Source: Propionispora sp. 2/2-37
GTDB taxonomy: Bacteria; Bacillota; Negativicutes; Propionisporales; Propionisporaceae
DNA length: 64,000 nt
NCBI RefSeq assembly: GCF_001298735.1
Contig: NZ_CYSP01000001.1
Coordinates: 248,001-312,000, forward strand
Direction: 5' to 3'
Part shown: positions 18,245 through 27,409 of the stretch, piece after piece
Numbering within the stretch: position 1 is the first letter of the stretch
Layout of the letters: every line of letters begins with the position of its first letter
Made by a program: the position numbers and the translations under genes
Notes under the pieces: model-generated
The model's database searches: none
The model's input: the letters and a program-made list of their open reading frames with translations, nothing else
Told to the model about the DNA's origin: nothing

Positions 18245-20662
18245 ATGGATATGGTAGCTCACGTTTGTATAAACTTGCCGGTCCGAAACATCAGCAAGAT
18301 TTTTGCTTATGTTATTCCTGGAAATTTACAATTTGTAAACGTTGGATGGAGGGTTATTGTTCCTTTTGGTAATAGAAGACTCGAAGGCTTCATTGTGTCT
18401 GTCGGCAGTGAAGTCCCTGACAATTGTGAGCTAAAGCCTTTACTGGATGTATTGGACAATCAGGCATGGTTTAATGAGTATATGCTGTCTGCCGCCAAAC
18501 AGATAAGTGAGCACTACTTATGTTCTCTGGCCGAGGCAATGCGGTTGTTTATACCGGGCAAAACGGGCATAAACAATAAAAAAGAGTATAGCGTTAATAC
18601 CAACGTAGAGCAAAATAGCATTAACCTATCTGCAGAAGAACAACGTGCGCTGCTTTATTTACAGGAAAACGGCGCAGTCTCCCAGGTTAAATTAAGAAAA
18701 GAATTAGGCAGTAACGCCAGTAAACTTTTAGCGCATTTAATCAAGAAAAATTTGATTGTTTGTACTACGAAACTGAAGAAAACCAGGCAGGCTAAGTATG
18801 AAAATATTTTATGCCTGGCAGTCGAGCCGGAGATAGCAGAAATCTACCAGCAAGGGTTAAAGCATAAGCCGGCTCAACAACGTCTACTGAATATAATGAT
18901 TCAGTCGAAAAAACTTACAGCTAAAAAGTTAAAAACTTTGCGCATTGCCCATAGTACTGTGCACCGGTTAGTGGAGAGCGGCATGATTACATTGATCAGG
19001 CAACAGGTCCTGCGTGACAGCTATTCTCCTGTTAAAGCCAAATTTGCACTCGAAGTGCAGTTAACGTCGGAACAGAAACAAGCCTTGGAACCACTAATTG
19101 CTTCGATACAGACGGGTGAATATCAATCCTATCTTTTGCATGGCGTTACCGGCAGCGGAAAAACACAGGTATACCTGGAAGCAGTGGCCAAAGTAAGAGA
19201 AATTGGCCGTCAGGCCATCGTTTTGGTGCCGGAAATCGCATTGACCAGCCAAATTATTGCCCGCTTTAAGGCGCGGTTCGGTGACGACGTTGTTGTTATG
19301 CACAGCAAGTTATCGGTAGGAGAGCGTTATGATGCCTGGGAAAAAATACGTACCGGAACAGCCGGTATTGTGATTGGGGCGCGATCGGCTGTCTTTTCAC
19401 CGGTAAAACGGCTAGGCATTATTGTGATTGATGAAGAGCATGAATTTACTTATAAGCAGGAGGAAACACCTCATTATCATACAAAAACTGTTGCTATGAT
19501 TCGGGCAGGTCTGGAGGGAGCCGTACTGCTGATGGGCAGTGCTACACCTTCTATTGAAACTTACTATCAGGCATTAGCAGGAAAACATACCTTACTTGCC
19601 ATGTGCTCACGTGTTCAACAACAGGCATTGCCTGAAGTGCGGATTGTTGATATGCGTGAGGAAATGATGCAAGGACGCCGCAGTGTCATTTCCTTGCCGT
19701 TGCAGCATTTATTAACGGAGACATTGTTCCGGAAGGAACAAGCCATTATATTATTGAATCGCAGAGGGTATTCGACATTTGTGCTCTGCCGGGAGTGCGG
19801 GCACATTATTCGCTGTACACGCTGCAGTGTGTCCATGGTCTATCATAATACGAATCATACCCTTCAGTGCCATTATTGCCAGGGTAAAATGCCAGTTCCG
19901 GATGTTTGCCCAAAATGCTCCAGCCGTTATATCCGCTTTTTTGGAACCGGTACGCAAAAAATGGAAGAAGAGTTATCGAAACTGTTGCCCAACGCCCGGG
20001 TTGCCAGAATGGATCAGGACTCAACTGTTGGTAAGATGGCACATGACCGTATTCTGCATGCATTTGCAAACGGTGAATATGATATTCTGCTGGGAACTCA
20101 GATGGTAGCTAAGGGTCATGACATTAAGAACGTGACGGCGGTTGGTATTATTTCCGCAGATTCGGCATTAAATCTTCCGGATTTTCGTTCAGCGGAGCGC
20201 ACATTTGCTTTGTTGACTCAAGCGGCCGGGCGTGCCGGACGGGGTTCAAAAAAAGGAAGGGTTATTATACAAACATATAACCCGGAGCATTATGCTATTA
20301 TGGCAAGTCAAAATCATAGTTATGTTGATTTTTATACTGAAGAGATTAAAGCCCGGCGTATACTTAATTATCCTCCTTTTACCGAATTGCTCAAAATAAC
20401 CGTTTTTTCGGCCGACGAAATTGATGCACGACGGCAGGCAGAGGAAATTGTAAGGTTACTGCAACCTATGCTGAGAAAATGCCCGGGGGACGAAATTATA
20501 GGCCCTTTCTCGGCTACAATTGCCAAAGTTAACAATATATTCCGTATGAATATTTTAATTAAATCGTTTGCATTAAAAAGAATAAAAAAACATATATCCG
20601 ATTTAAATCTTAATAGAAGGGCTAATATAATCATTGATATTGATCCTTTACATGTAGTATAG
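18245..20662 (+). CDS. priA: Primosomal protein N' (replication restart helicase)
   Basis: 805 residues, full length. The N-terminal 3'-DNA-binding domain begins AHVCINLPVRNISKIFAYVIP; a winged-helix region follows. Walker A GVTGSGKT is at 300-307, DEEH with HEFTYKQEETPHYHT near 395-412. Eight zinc-site cysteines lie within about 516-560 (CRECG, CTRC, CHYC, CPKC). The C-terminal helicase lobe has GTQMVAKGHD and AAGRAGRG. PriA reloads the replicative helicase at stalled forks. ATG 18245 follows GGAG by 8 nt. Confidence 0.97.
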   Translation: MDMVAHVCINLPVRNISKIFAYVIPGNLQFVNVGWRVIVPFGNRRLEGFIVSVGSEVPDNCELKPLLDVLDNQAWFNEYMLSAAKQISEHYLCSLAEAMRLFIPGKTGINNKKEYSVNTNVEQNSINLSAEEQRALLYLQENGAVSQVKLRKELGSNASKLLAHLIKKNLIVCTTKLKKTRQAKYENILCLAVEPEIAEIYQQGLKHKPAQQRLLNIMIQSKKLTAKKLKTLRIAHSTVHRLVESGMITLIRQQVLRDSYSPVKAKFALEVQLTSEQKQALEPLIASIQTGEYQSYLLHGVTGSGKTQVYLEAVAKVREIGRQAIVLVPEIALTSQIIARFKARFGDDVVVMHSKLSVGERYDAWEKIRTGTAGIVIGARSAVFSPVKRLGIIVIDEEHEFTYKQEETPHYHTKTVAMIRAGLEGAVLLMGSATPSIETYYQALAGKHTLLAMCSRVQQQALPEVRIVDMREEMMQGRRSVISLPLQHLLTETLFRKEQAIILLNRRGYSTFVLCRECGHIIRCTRCSVSMVYHNTNHTLQCHYCQGKMPVPDVCPKCSSRYIRFFGTGTQKMEEELSKLLPNARVARMDQDSTVGKMAHDRILHAFANGEYDILLGTQMVAKGHDIKNVTAVGIISADSALNLPDFRSAERTFALLTQAAGRAGRGSKKGRVIIQTYNPEHYAIMASQNHSYVDFYTEEIKARRILNYPPFTELLKITVFSADEIDARRQAEEIVRLLQPMLRKCPGDEIIGPFSATIAKVNNIFRMNILIKSFALKRIKKHISDLNLNRRANIIIDIDPLHVV

Positions 20663-20772
20663 TTTTCTTGTAATTTAACTTCATGGCGGCAGTCCTTCCT
20701 TCATGGATTTTTATCAGCATTTGTGTTAGAATTTGGACATAATAGGAACGTAATGAATAAAGGAGGATATGT

Positions 20773-21231
20773 ATGGCGATCCTGGAAATTAGAAAAGCCG
20801 GTGATGAGGTTTTAAAAAAAATATCAGAACCGGTTGTTAAAATAGATCGTAAAATCAGGCAATTGTTAAACGCTATGGCGGAAACCATGTATGCAGCCGA
20901 CGGCGTAGGGCTGGCAGCGCCGCAGGTGGGTATATCTCTGCGCATCGTTGTGATTGATACCGGAGAAGGCCTTATTGAACTAATCAATCCGGTGATTACT
21001 GCCCAGGATAAATTGGAAACCGGTACGGAAGGATGTTTAAGCCTTCCCGGAGTTTTTGGCGAAGTGGAGCGGTTTGCTGAGGTTACTGTGGAAGCTCTCA
21101 ACCGCAATGGTAAAAAAATAGTAATCCAGGGCACCGGTTTATTGGCAAGAGCTTTACAGCATGAAATTGATCATTTAGACGGTGTGCTCTTTATTGAGCG
21201 CGCCAAGACAATCCATAAGGGGCAGAAATAA
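20773..21231 (+). CDS. def: Peptide deformylase
   Basis: 152 residues. Metal-site residues C88 (EGCLS), H130 and H134 with catalytic E131 (QHEIDH), and GVGLAAPQVG (44-53) are all present. Removes the formyl group from nascent proteins. AAAGGAGGATATGT precedes ATG. The last base of its TAA is the first base of the fmt ATG, so the two are coupled. Confidence 0.98.
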   Translation: MAILEIRKAGDEVLKKISEPVVKIDRKIRQLLNAMAETMYAADGVGLAAPQVGISLRIVVIDTGEGLIELINPVITAQDKLETGTEGCLSLPGVFGEVERFAEVTVEALNRNGKKIVIQGTGLLARALQHEIDHLDGVLFIERAKTIHKGQK

Positions 21232-22172
21232 TGTCGAACAGCAAGCGCATTGTATTTATGGGAACACCAGAATTTGCAGTACCCTGTTTGGAACGGCTGA
21301 TTTCGGATGGATATGAGATTGCTGCTGTTGTTACGCAGCCGGACCGCCCTAAAGGGCGGGGACAGAAGCTCACAGCCTCTCCGGTGAAGGAAACAGCATT
21401 ACAACATAAGTTGACTGTCATGCAGCCGGAAAGGATAAAATCACCGGCTGCGGTAGCCGCATTAATTGATTTATGTCCGGATATTATTGTTGTTGTGGCT
21501 TTCGGACAATTATTATCGCCGGAGATATTAACAATTCCTCCATTAGGCTGTATCAACGTACATGCTTCTTTATTACCGCAGTATCGGGGAGCAGCTCCCA
21601 TTCACTGGGCTGTCATCAAGGGAGAAGCCATCTCCGGTGTTACTACAATGTATATGGATAAGGGAATGGATACGGGCGATATGTTGCTTAAATCTGAGAT
21701 TCAGATTCATCCGGAAGATACGACGGGAGATCTTCACGACAGATTAAAGGTCGTTGGTGCTGATATATTGTCACATTCGTTGGAACTACTGGCTGCGGGC
21801 AACGCACCACGCACACCACAGGATCACCATGCGGCTACCTATGCTCCGCTTCTGACCAGGGAATTAGAGCACATTGACTGGACAAAACCGGCTAAATCGA
21901 TACATGATTTGGTAAGAGGGCTGAATCCATGGCCTGGTGCTTTTAGTTACCATAACAATAAAATAATAAAAATATGGAAAACAAAAGTTCTCAGTGATGC
22001 AATCACAGGACAGCCTGGCACAATAAGAGAAATCACAGAAGATGGTATTGTCATTGAGACAGGAAAGGGTACCCTTGGAATTTACGAATTGCAGCCTGAA
22101 AGCAAGCGGCGGATGAAGAGTCGTGAATATGTTACAGGATATTCGGTAAGTATTGGTGAAAGGCTAGGATAG
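21231..22172 (+). CDS. fmt: Methionyl-tRNA formyltransferase
   Basis: 313 residues. FMGTPEFAVP at the N-terminus, HASLLPQYRGAAPI with the formyl-transfer centre, GMDTGD, and a C-terminal OB-like domain ending GYSVSIGERLG. Formylates initiator Met-tRNA using 10-formyl-THF. Overlaps def by 1 nt. Confidence 0.98.
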   Translation: MSNSKRIVFMGTPEFAVPCLERLISDGYEIAAVVTQPDRPKGRGQKLTASPVKETALQHKLTVMQPERIKSPAAVAALIDLCPDIIVVVAFGQLLSPEILTIPPLGCINVHASLLPQYRGAAPIHWAVIKGEAISGVTTMYMDKGMDTGDMLLKSEIQIHPEDTTGDLHDRLKVVGADILSHSLELLAAGNAPRTPQDHHAATYAPLLTRELEHIDWTKPAKSIHDLVRGLNPWPGAFSYHNNKIIKIWKTKVLSDAITGQPGTIREITEDGIVIETGKGTLGIYELQPESKRRMKSREYVTGYSVSIGERLG

Positions 22173-22184
22173 AGGTGATGAATT

Positions 22185-22955
22185 TTGATTGAAGCAATTC
22201 CACGGCCTAAAAAACGTTTGTTTCTTGCGCTTATTCTTGCCAGCCTTGTTGTTGCAGCCTTATCGGGGTATGGTATTTGGCGGGTCAGTTTTCCCGGATT
22301 GGCCAATATCAGTGAACACCTTCCCATCCTGTTAGGTTGTTTACTGGCTGTGACCATATTGCTAATTGCCACGGGCGTTACCGGTATTATACTGGCTATT
22401 CTAGGCTTGCCAACTTTGTCTTTTTTTCAGGAACTGGCATGGTCGGCCATTAATTTATTGTTCCCTCTGGCCATACGGATAGGTAAATTACTTGATTTTG
22501 AAAAAGAGCGCGTAGAGCGTTCTTTTATTGAAGTAAGTAATTATTTGATTAAGAAAAAACATATTCACATTAAGGCGGAAAATTTGTTGATTCTTACGCC
22601 GCACTGCATACAGCAGGAGTCTTGCCCTCACAAGATCACCCGCGATATACAGAACTGCCGGCTCTGTGGTGGTTGTCAGGTGGGAGATTTGCTGCAGATT
22701 CAGCGCAAGTATGGTGTCCATGTGGCAGTTGTAACAGGAGGAACACTTGCCCGTAAAGTAATTAAGACCCTTCGCCCGCATGCTGTGTTAGCTATTGCCT
22801 GTGAGCGGGATCTAACCAGTGGCATTCAGGATGTATTTCCTTTGCCTGTTATCGGCATACTTAATTATCGTCCCAATGGGCCATGTTGTAATACACGGAT
22901 TGATGTGGTTCAAGTAGAAGATGCGGTAAGAGCTTTTATTCAGAACGGCAAGTAA
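22185..22955 (+). CDS. DUF116 membrane protein with conserved cysteines
   Basis: 256 residues from TTG 22185 (AGAGGTGATG upstream). Two membrane helices at about 10-32 and 47-73; then a soluble domain with C141, C147, the cluster C158-x-x-C161-x-x-C164, C206 and C234-C235. This matches DUF116, a family often found between fmt and rsmB in anaerobic Firmicutes. The cysteine pattern could hold a metal or Fe-S centre; that is inference. Function is not established. Confidence 0.85.
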   Translation: MIEAIPRPKKRLFLALILASLVVAALSGYGIWRVSFPGLANISEHLPILLGCLLAVTILLIATGVTGIILAILGLPTLSFFQELAWSAINLLFPLAIRIGKLLDFEKERVERSFIEVSNYLIKKKHIHIKAENLLILTPHCIQQESCPHKITRDIQNCRLCGGCQVGDLLQIQRKYGVHVAVVTGGTLARKVIKTLRPHAVLAIACERDLTSGIQDVFPLPVIGILNYRPNGPCCNTRIDVVQVEDAVRAFIQNGK

Positions 22956-22997
22956 AAAAGTATAGGGGAACAAAATAATTATAAATGCGGTGAATAT

Positions 22998-24341
22998 ATG
23001 GATTCCAGAGAGATTGCTCTTCGAATTATTAATAACGTTGAAACCAGGCAGGCTTATGCAAATTTGGCACTGGCAAAAGAAATTGGAAGGCGGGAGCTTT
23101 CCGACCAGGACCGCCGCTTTGTGACGGAACTGGTATATGGAACGGTTAAAGCCGGAAACACTCTGGATTGGATTCTTGGCCACTATCTTACGCGCTCACT
23201 GGACAAGGTATCACCAATCATTCGCAATATCTTGCGGATGGGTATCTATCAAATATTTTTTTTATCAAAAATTCCTGTGTCTGCTGCCTGTAATCAGTCG
23301 GTTGAACTGGCTAAAAAGTATGGGCATGCCGGAACGGTTAGATTTGTTAATGCTGTCCTGCGAAATGCAAGCAGAAATCCGGAAAAAGTCATTTATCCTA
23401 ACAGGGAGCAGGAACCGGTGCGGTATTTATCCTTAAAGTATTTTCATCCTGAATGGATGGTTGCACGATGGGTGGAACGATTAGGCATTGAGAACACAGA
23501 GCAGTTGTGCCGCTTAAATAATGAGACGCCCCCGTTATCGATGCGTACGAATCTATTAAAAATATCCCGTGCAGAACTGGTTGACCTTTTACTAAAAGAG
23601 GGGGTGGTATGCACTGCTTCCCACTGGACGCCGGAAGGTATCGTATGCAGCGAACATCCGGCGATTGCTTCTTTACAGTCTTTGCGGCAAGGCTTGTTTC
23701 AGGTTCAGGATGAAAGCTCCATGCTGGTAGCCCATGTGCTGGACCCCAAGCCGGGAGAAGTGGTGTTTGACGTTTGTGGAGCACCGGGAGGGAAAAGCAC
23801 CCATATCGCCGCATTAATGGAGAATAAAGGCCGGGTGTTATCTGCCGATCTTTATGAACATAAATTAGAGCTGATTCGGGAAAATGCCAAACGGCTGGGT
23901 ATAACGATCATTGAAACAAAAGAATTGGATGCCACGCAGATTGGCTCGCTTTTTCCGGCACAAGCGGACCGTGTGCTGGTTGATGCTCCGTGTTCGGGGC
24001 TCGGTGTTTTGAGACGCAAACCAGATTCCAGGTGGCGGAAGAATCCCGCCATGTTAGCTGATTTACCTAAGTTGCAAAGGGGTATACTGTACAGTGCTGC
24101 GCAGTGTGTAAAGCCAGGTGGTATTTTGGTATACAGTACCTGCACTACAGAACCGGAGGAAAATCAAAGGGTTGTTGATCAGTTTTTGCAACAACACCCT
24201 GATTTTGTCTTACAAAATACAGGGTGGTATCTCCCCGAACCGCAAGATCGCGCAATAATTCAATTATGGCCTCATGTTGATCGCATTGACGGTTTTTTCA
24301 TTGCACGGATGATGAAGGCTAAAGTAGGTGGAGCAAATTGA
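22998..24341 (+). CDS. rsmB: 16S rRNA m5C967 methyltransferase RsmB
   Basis: 447 residues. NusB-like N-terminal domain (1-about 140, SREIALRIINNVETRQAYAN), then a SAM-binding Rossmann domain with DVCGAPGGKSTHIA. The two family cysteines are C332 (DAPCSG) and C382 (STCT). Methylates C967 of 16S rRNA in E. coli. Its TGA overlaps the TTG start of rlmN. Confidence 0.96.
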   Translation: MDSREIALRIINNVETRQAYANLALAKEIGRRELSDQDRRFVTELVYGTVKAGNTLDWILGHYLTRSLDKVSPIIRNILRMGIYQIFFLSKIPVSAACNQSVELAKKYGHAGTVRFVNAVLRNASRNPEKVIYPNREQEPVRYLSLKYFHPEWMVARWVERLGIENTEQLCRLNNETPPLSMRTNLLKISRAELVDLLLKEGVVCTASHWTPEGIVCSEHPAIASLQSLRQGLFQVQDESSMLVAHVLDPKPGEVVFDVCGAPGGKSTHIAALMENKGRVLSADLYEHKLELIRENAKRLGITIIETKELDATQIGSLFPAQADRVLVDAPCSGLGVLRRKPDSRWRKNPAMLADLPKLQRGILYSAAQCVKPGGILVYSTCTTEPEENQRVVDQFLQQHPDFVLQNTGWYLPEPQDRAIIQLWPHVDRIDGFFIARMMKAKVGGAN

Positions 24342-25387
24342 AGATTGCTTTGCCAGGTATGTATGTCGATGAGATAGCTGCTGCAATTAAGCCGTTCAAG
24401 TTACCGGCTTATCGTGCCAGGCAAATAGCTGACTGGATGTATCGATATCACGTGGATGATTTTTCGGATATGACTAACTTATCAAAAGAAACACGTCGGT
24501 TGCTTAGTGAACATTTTTTGATTAGAAATTATAAAATAAAAGATTCTTTACACTCTGCAGATGGAAAAACGAGTAAATTCCTGTTAGCCTTTTCCGACCA
24601 AACGACAGTTGAAACCGTGCTTATGCGTCAGCCCTATGGCAATAGTGTCTGCGTTTCCACTCAGGTAGGCTGTGCGATGGGCTGTGCTTTTTGTGCATCT
24701 ACTTTGTATGGGTTGACCAGAAATTTAACGGCGGGAGAGATCATTTCTCAAATACTCTATATTGATTCTTACCTGGCTGTAAAAAGAGAAAAAATAGACA
24801 CTATTGTCATTATGGGAATGGGAGAACCTTTAGCCAATTATGATAATGTGTTGAAGTTTATTCGCCTGTGCCATGAGGAGTATGTGCTAAACATAAGTTA
24901 TCGCAGTATTACTTTATCCACCTCCGGACTAATACCGGAAATAGACCGTTTGTCCGAAGAAAAATTACCGATTACGTTATCCATTTCATTGCATGGAGCC
25001 AACGACAACGTACGGTCAAAGATTATGCCTGTAAACAGGCGCTACAATATCGCAAGCCTGCTGGCAGCCGGTGACCGTTATGCAGCCTGTACCGGCAGGA
25101 GGGTTACGTATGAATATACATTGATTGCCGGTTATAACGACCATATTGAAGACGCAAAAGAACTTGCCGGACTGCTGCGGCACAGGTTGGCAAGTGTTAA
25201 TCTGATTCCGGTCAATTCTGTTCCGGAACGGGGCTTATTACGTCCTGTTGTGGCTAAGGTCAAACAATTTGAAAGAGTGCTGCTGGACAATAAGATTAAT
25301 GTTACCGTTCGAAAGGAGATGGGGACGGATATCCAAGCCGCCTGTGGTCAACTGAGACAAAAAAATATAGACACGGATAAGTCCTAG
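24338..25387 (+). CDS. rlmN: Dual-specificity rRNA/tRNA adenine C2-methyltransferase RlmN (radical SAM)
   Basis: 349 residues from TTG 24338, overlapping the rsmB stop (TTGA). The radical-SAM cluster is C112-x3-C116-x2-C119. The methyl-carrier cysteine C336 (QAACGQL) is also present, so the two-SAM mechanism is supported. Methylates A2503 of 23S rRNA and A37 of some tRNAs. AGGTGGAG precedes the start. Confidence 0.96.
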   Translation: MKIALPGMYVDEIAAAIKPFKLPAYRARQIADWMYRYHVDDFSDMTNLSKETRRLLSEHFLIRNYKIKDSLHSADGKTSKFLLAFSDQTTVETVLMRQPYGNSVCVSTQVGCAMGCAFCASTLYGLTRNLTAGEIISQILYIDSYLAVKREKIDTIVIMGMGEPLANYDNVLKFIRLCHEEYVLNISYRSITLSTSGLIPEIDRLSEEKLPITLSISLHGANDNVRSKIMPVNRRYNIASLLAAGDRYAACTGRRVTYEYTLIAGYNDHIEDAKELAGLLRHRLASVNLIPVNSVPERGLLRPVVAKVKQFERVLLDNKINVTVRKEMGTDIQAACGQLRQKNIDTDKS

Positions 25388-25425
25388 AAGAGTTATAGCG
25401 ATCTTTTGTATAATAATGCTTGATT

Positions 25426-25454
25426 TTGACTATATTGGAAATATGGCGTATAAT
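25426..25454 (+). promoter_or_regulatory. Near-consensus sigma-A promoter of the FHA/kinase/cell-wall operon
   Basis: TTGACT, 17-nt spacer, TATAAT, 29 nt before the first start codon. Strongest promoter by eye in the window. No terminator is seen from here to 32883, so it may serve seven genes. Confidence 0.8.
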
Positions 25455-25483
25455 ACATCTATAAGAATTGGAGTGTATTCATT

Positions 25484-26242
25484 ATGGGTGTAAAATTTAT
25501 TCGTAATCTTGAGACTCTATTTGAGACGTATATAGAGGGTTTTTTTTTGAAGAAACTTTCCGGTGGATTACAGCCGGTTGAGATTGCCAAGCATTTATTG
25601 CAGAAGATGGATGATGAACGGTCAATCAGCGTGGATAATATCTATGTTCCCAATAGTTACACGATTTATTTAAATCCAATGGATTACGAACGTTTAAAGC
25701 CCTATAAGGATGCGATCTGTGAAGAATTATCCGGGTACATAACCGACGGAGTCAGACAAAAAGGTTATACGATTATTGGAGAGCCGCTTATAACATTCGA
25801 TCAAGACAAACAAGTGGCAGCCGGTAATTTTCAAATCACTACACAGTTTATCGAACCTCTTGCCCAAAGGGGAGTAAATCATTCGCAACAAGCATTGTCG
25901 GATACCCGTATTTTTAATAAAATCAGCCCTATTATAGAGAATAAAAGAGCATTGTCTGCTGTTTTGAGAGTAATAGAAGGAATTGATACCGGTAAGACGG
26001 TTAAGCTGGGAAAGGGCAGAATCAATCTCGGCAGGAGAGAAGGTAACGAACTGGCTTTAACCGATATGAATATGTCACGACTGCATGCGTATATCTCTTT
26101 TGAGGAAGATTGTCATGTGTTACATGACGCGAAAAGCCTGAACGGTACCTATGTCAATGGACAGCGTGTCAGCCGAAAGGTGTTGCAAGGTGGAGAACGT
26201 ATTAAGATGGGGAATACGGTGATTTTATATGAGGTGAAATAA
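25484..26242 (+). CDS. FhaA-like protein: DUF3662 plus FHA domain
   Basis: 252 residues. DUF3662 domain at about 8-115 (ETYIEGFFLKKLSGGLQPVEIAKHL), a linker, and a C-terminal FHA domain (about 178-248: LGRREGNELAL, MSRLHAYI, LNGTYVNG). FHA domains bind phosphothreonine; the SRxH and NGT residues needed are present. In actinobacteria and some Firmicutes FhaA is a substrate and partner of the PASTA kinase and of the SEDS/PBP machinery. Those genes follow in the same operon, so that role is likely here. Confidence 0.88.
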   Translation: MGVKFIRNLETLFETYIEGFFLKKLSGGLQPVEIAKHLLQKMDDERSISVDNIYVPNSYTIYLNPMDYERLKPYKDAICEELSGYITDGVRQKGYTIIGEPLITFDQDKQVAAGNFQITTQFIEPLAQRGVNHSQQALSDTRIFNKISPIIENKRALSAVLRVIEGIDTGKTVKLGKGRINLGRREGNELALTDMNMSRLHAYISFEEDCHVLHDAKSLNGTYVNGQRVSRKVLQGGERIKMGNTVILYEVK

Positions 26243-26243
26243 G

Positions 26244-26678
26244 TTGCCGGATAAATTTGGGGTGCTTAATGCAGTCAGTATACTGTTGCAGTACAGTCTG
26301 GTTGTTTTTATTTATATTTTTTTATGGAATACATTGAAGATAATTCATGCGGATTTAAGGGCTGACAGTAAAGCTGATCAGCCTTGTGCAGCTTTAAAAG
26401 TATTTGAACGAGGTAGCGTTATGTTGGCAAAGTCATTCTGGAGGATAGAGGATACGCTTACGATTGGCCGGGGTGAAGAAAATCACATAGTGATTAATCA
26501 AAGTGTGGTTTCACATGAACACGCCTGCATTGCCAGACAGAACAATAAATATTGGCTGGCCGATTTAAATAGTACGAATGGTACTTTGCTTAATAACCAG
26601 CCTGTGAATGAAGAGATATTGCTGCAAAATGGCGATATCATCCGCATTGGAACAGTAAGTTTCAAGTTTGAGAGGTGA
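26244..26678 (+). CDS. Membrane-anchored FHA-domain protein (FhaB/FipA-like)
   Basis: 144 residues from TTG 26244, after GAGGTGA which lies at the end of the previous gene. A single membrane helix at about 11-30 is followed by a cytoplasmic FHA domain (TIGRGEENHIVI, VSHEHACI, LNSTNGTLLN). It resembles the second FHA protein of the actinobacterial cluster, a phosphopeptide-binding adaptor at the membrane. Overlaps the phosphatase ribosome-site region. Confidence 0.85.
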   Translation: MPDKFGVLNAVSILLQYSLVVFIYIFLWNTLKIIHADLRADSKADQPCAALKVFERGSVMLAKSFWRIEDTLTIGRGEENHIVINQSVVSHEHACIARQNNKYWLADLNSTNGTLLNNQPVNEEILLQNGDIIRIGTVSFKFER

Positions 26679-26683
26679 TCGGT

Positions 26684-27406
26684 TTGTTAGCTCATGTAAA
26701 GTCGGATATTGGCAAAGTGAGAGAAATTAATGAAGATAGTTATGCCTTTCATCCTCCAAACTTTTTCGGAGTAGCAGACGGAATGGGAGGGCATGCGGCC
26801 GGTGAAGTTGCCAGCAGCCTAGCCATTAAGGCGTTTACTGAATTTATTGAAAAGCAGGCCGGGTCTATGCCTATTGAACAACTAATGGAAGAGGCAATTT
26901 GTCAGGCTAATACGCTGATCTATGAAATGTCGTTACGGCAAACGGAGTATCTCGGGATGGGAACTACCGTAACGGCTGCTTACATTGAAGGGAATCATGT
27001 CTACTGGAGTCATGTCGGTGACAGCCGTTTATACTTGATTCAGGATAATTCTATCTGCCAGCTGACTAATGATCATTCTCTGGTATGGGAACTGTTTTTA
27101 AACGGCAGTATAACGCAGGAGGAAATTCAGTCTCACCCTCAAAGAAATATGCTTACCCGTGCAGTAGGAACCAGCCAAACTATTGCGGTGGAGTGCGGAT
27201 CAATGGAGTGGGGACCTGGAGATATTCTGTTACTTTGTACAGATGGACTTACCAGCATGTTAAACGACCAGGAAATTTACCAAAGCATTAGAACCAATCT
27301 TAGCCGGCTTACCGGCGAACAGGTTTTAGAGGAGCTTGTAAACCAGGCTAACCGCAGCGGCGGCCTGGATAATATTACGGCAATTTTATTGCAATATGGT
27401 GATTAA
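26684..27406 (+). CDS. stp: PP2C-type Ser/Thr phosphatase (Stp/PrpC)
   Basis: Start chosen at TTG 26684, 6 nt after GAGGTG; an in-frame GTG at 26675 overlaps that site. About 240 residues. All PP2C motifs: VREINEDSY, ADGMGGHAAGEVAS, MGTTVTAA, HVGDSRLY, LLCTDGLT and GGLDNITAI. It is the cognate phosphatase that reverses phosphorylation by the PASTA kinase encoded three genes downstream. Cytoplasmic, manganese dependent in homologues. Confidence 0.94.
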   Translation: MLAHVKSDIGKVREINEDSYAFHPPNFFGVADGMGGHAAGEVASSLAIKAFTEFIEKQAGSMPIEQLMEEAICQANTLIYEMSLRQTEYLGMGTTVTAAYIEGNHVYWSHVGDSRLYLIQDNSICQLTNDHSLVWELFLNGSITQEEIQSHPQRNMLTRAVGTSQTIAVECGSMEWGPGDILLLCTDGLTSMLNDQEIYQSIRTNLSRLTGEQVLEELVNQANRSGGLDNITAILLQYGD

Positions 27407-27409
27407 TAA

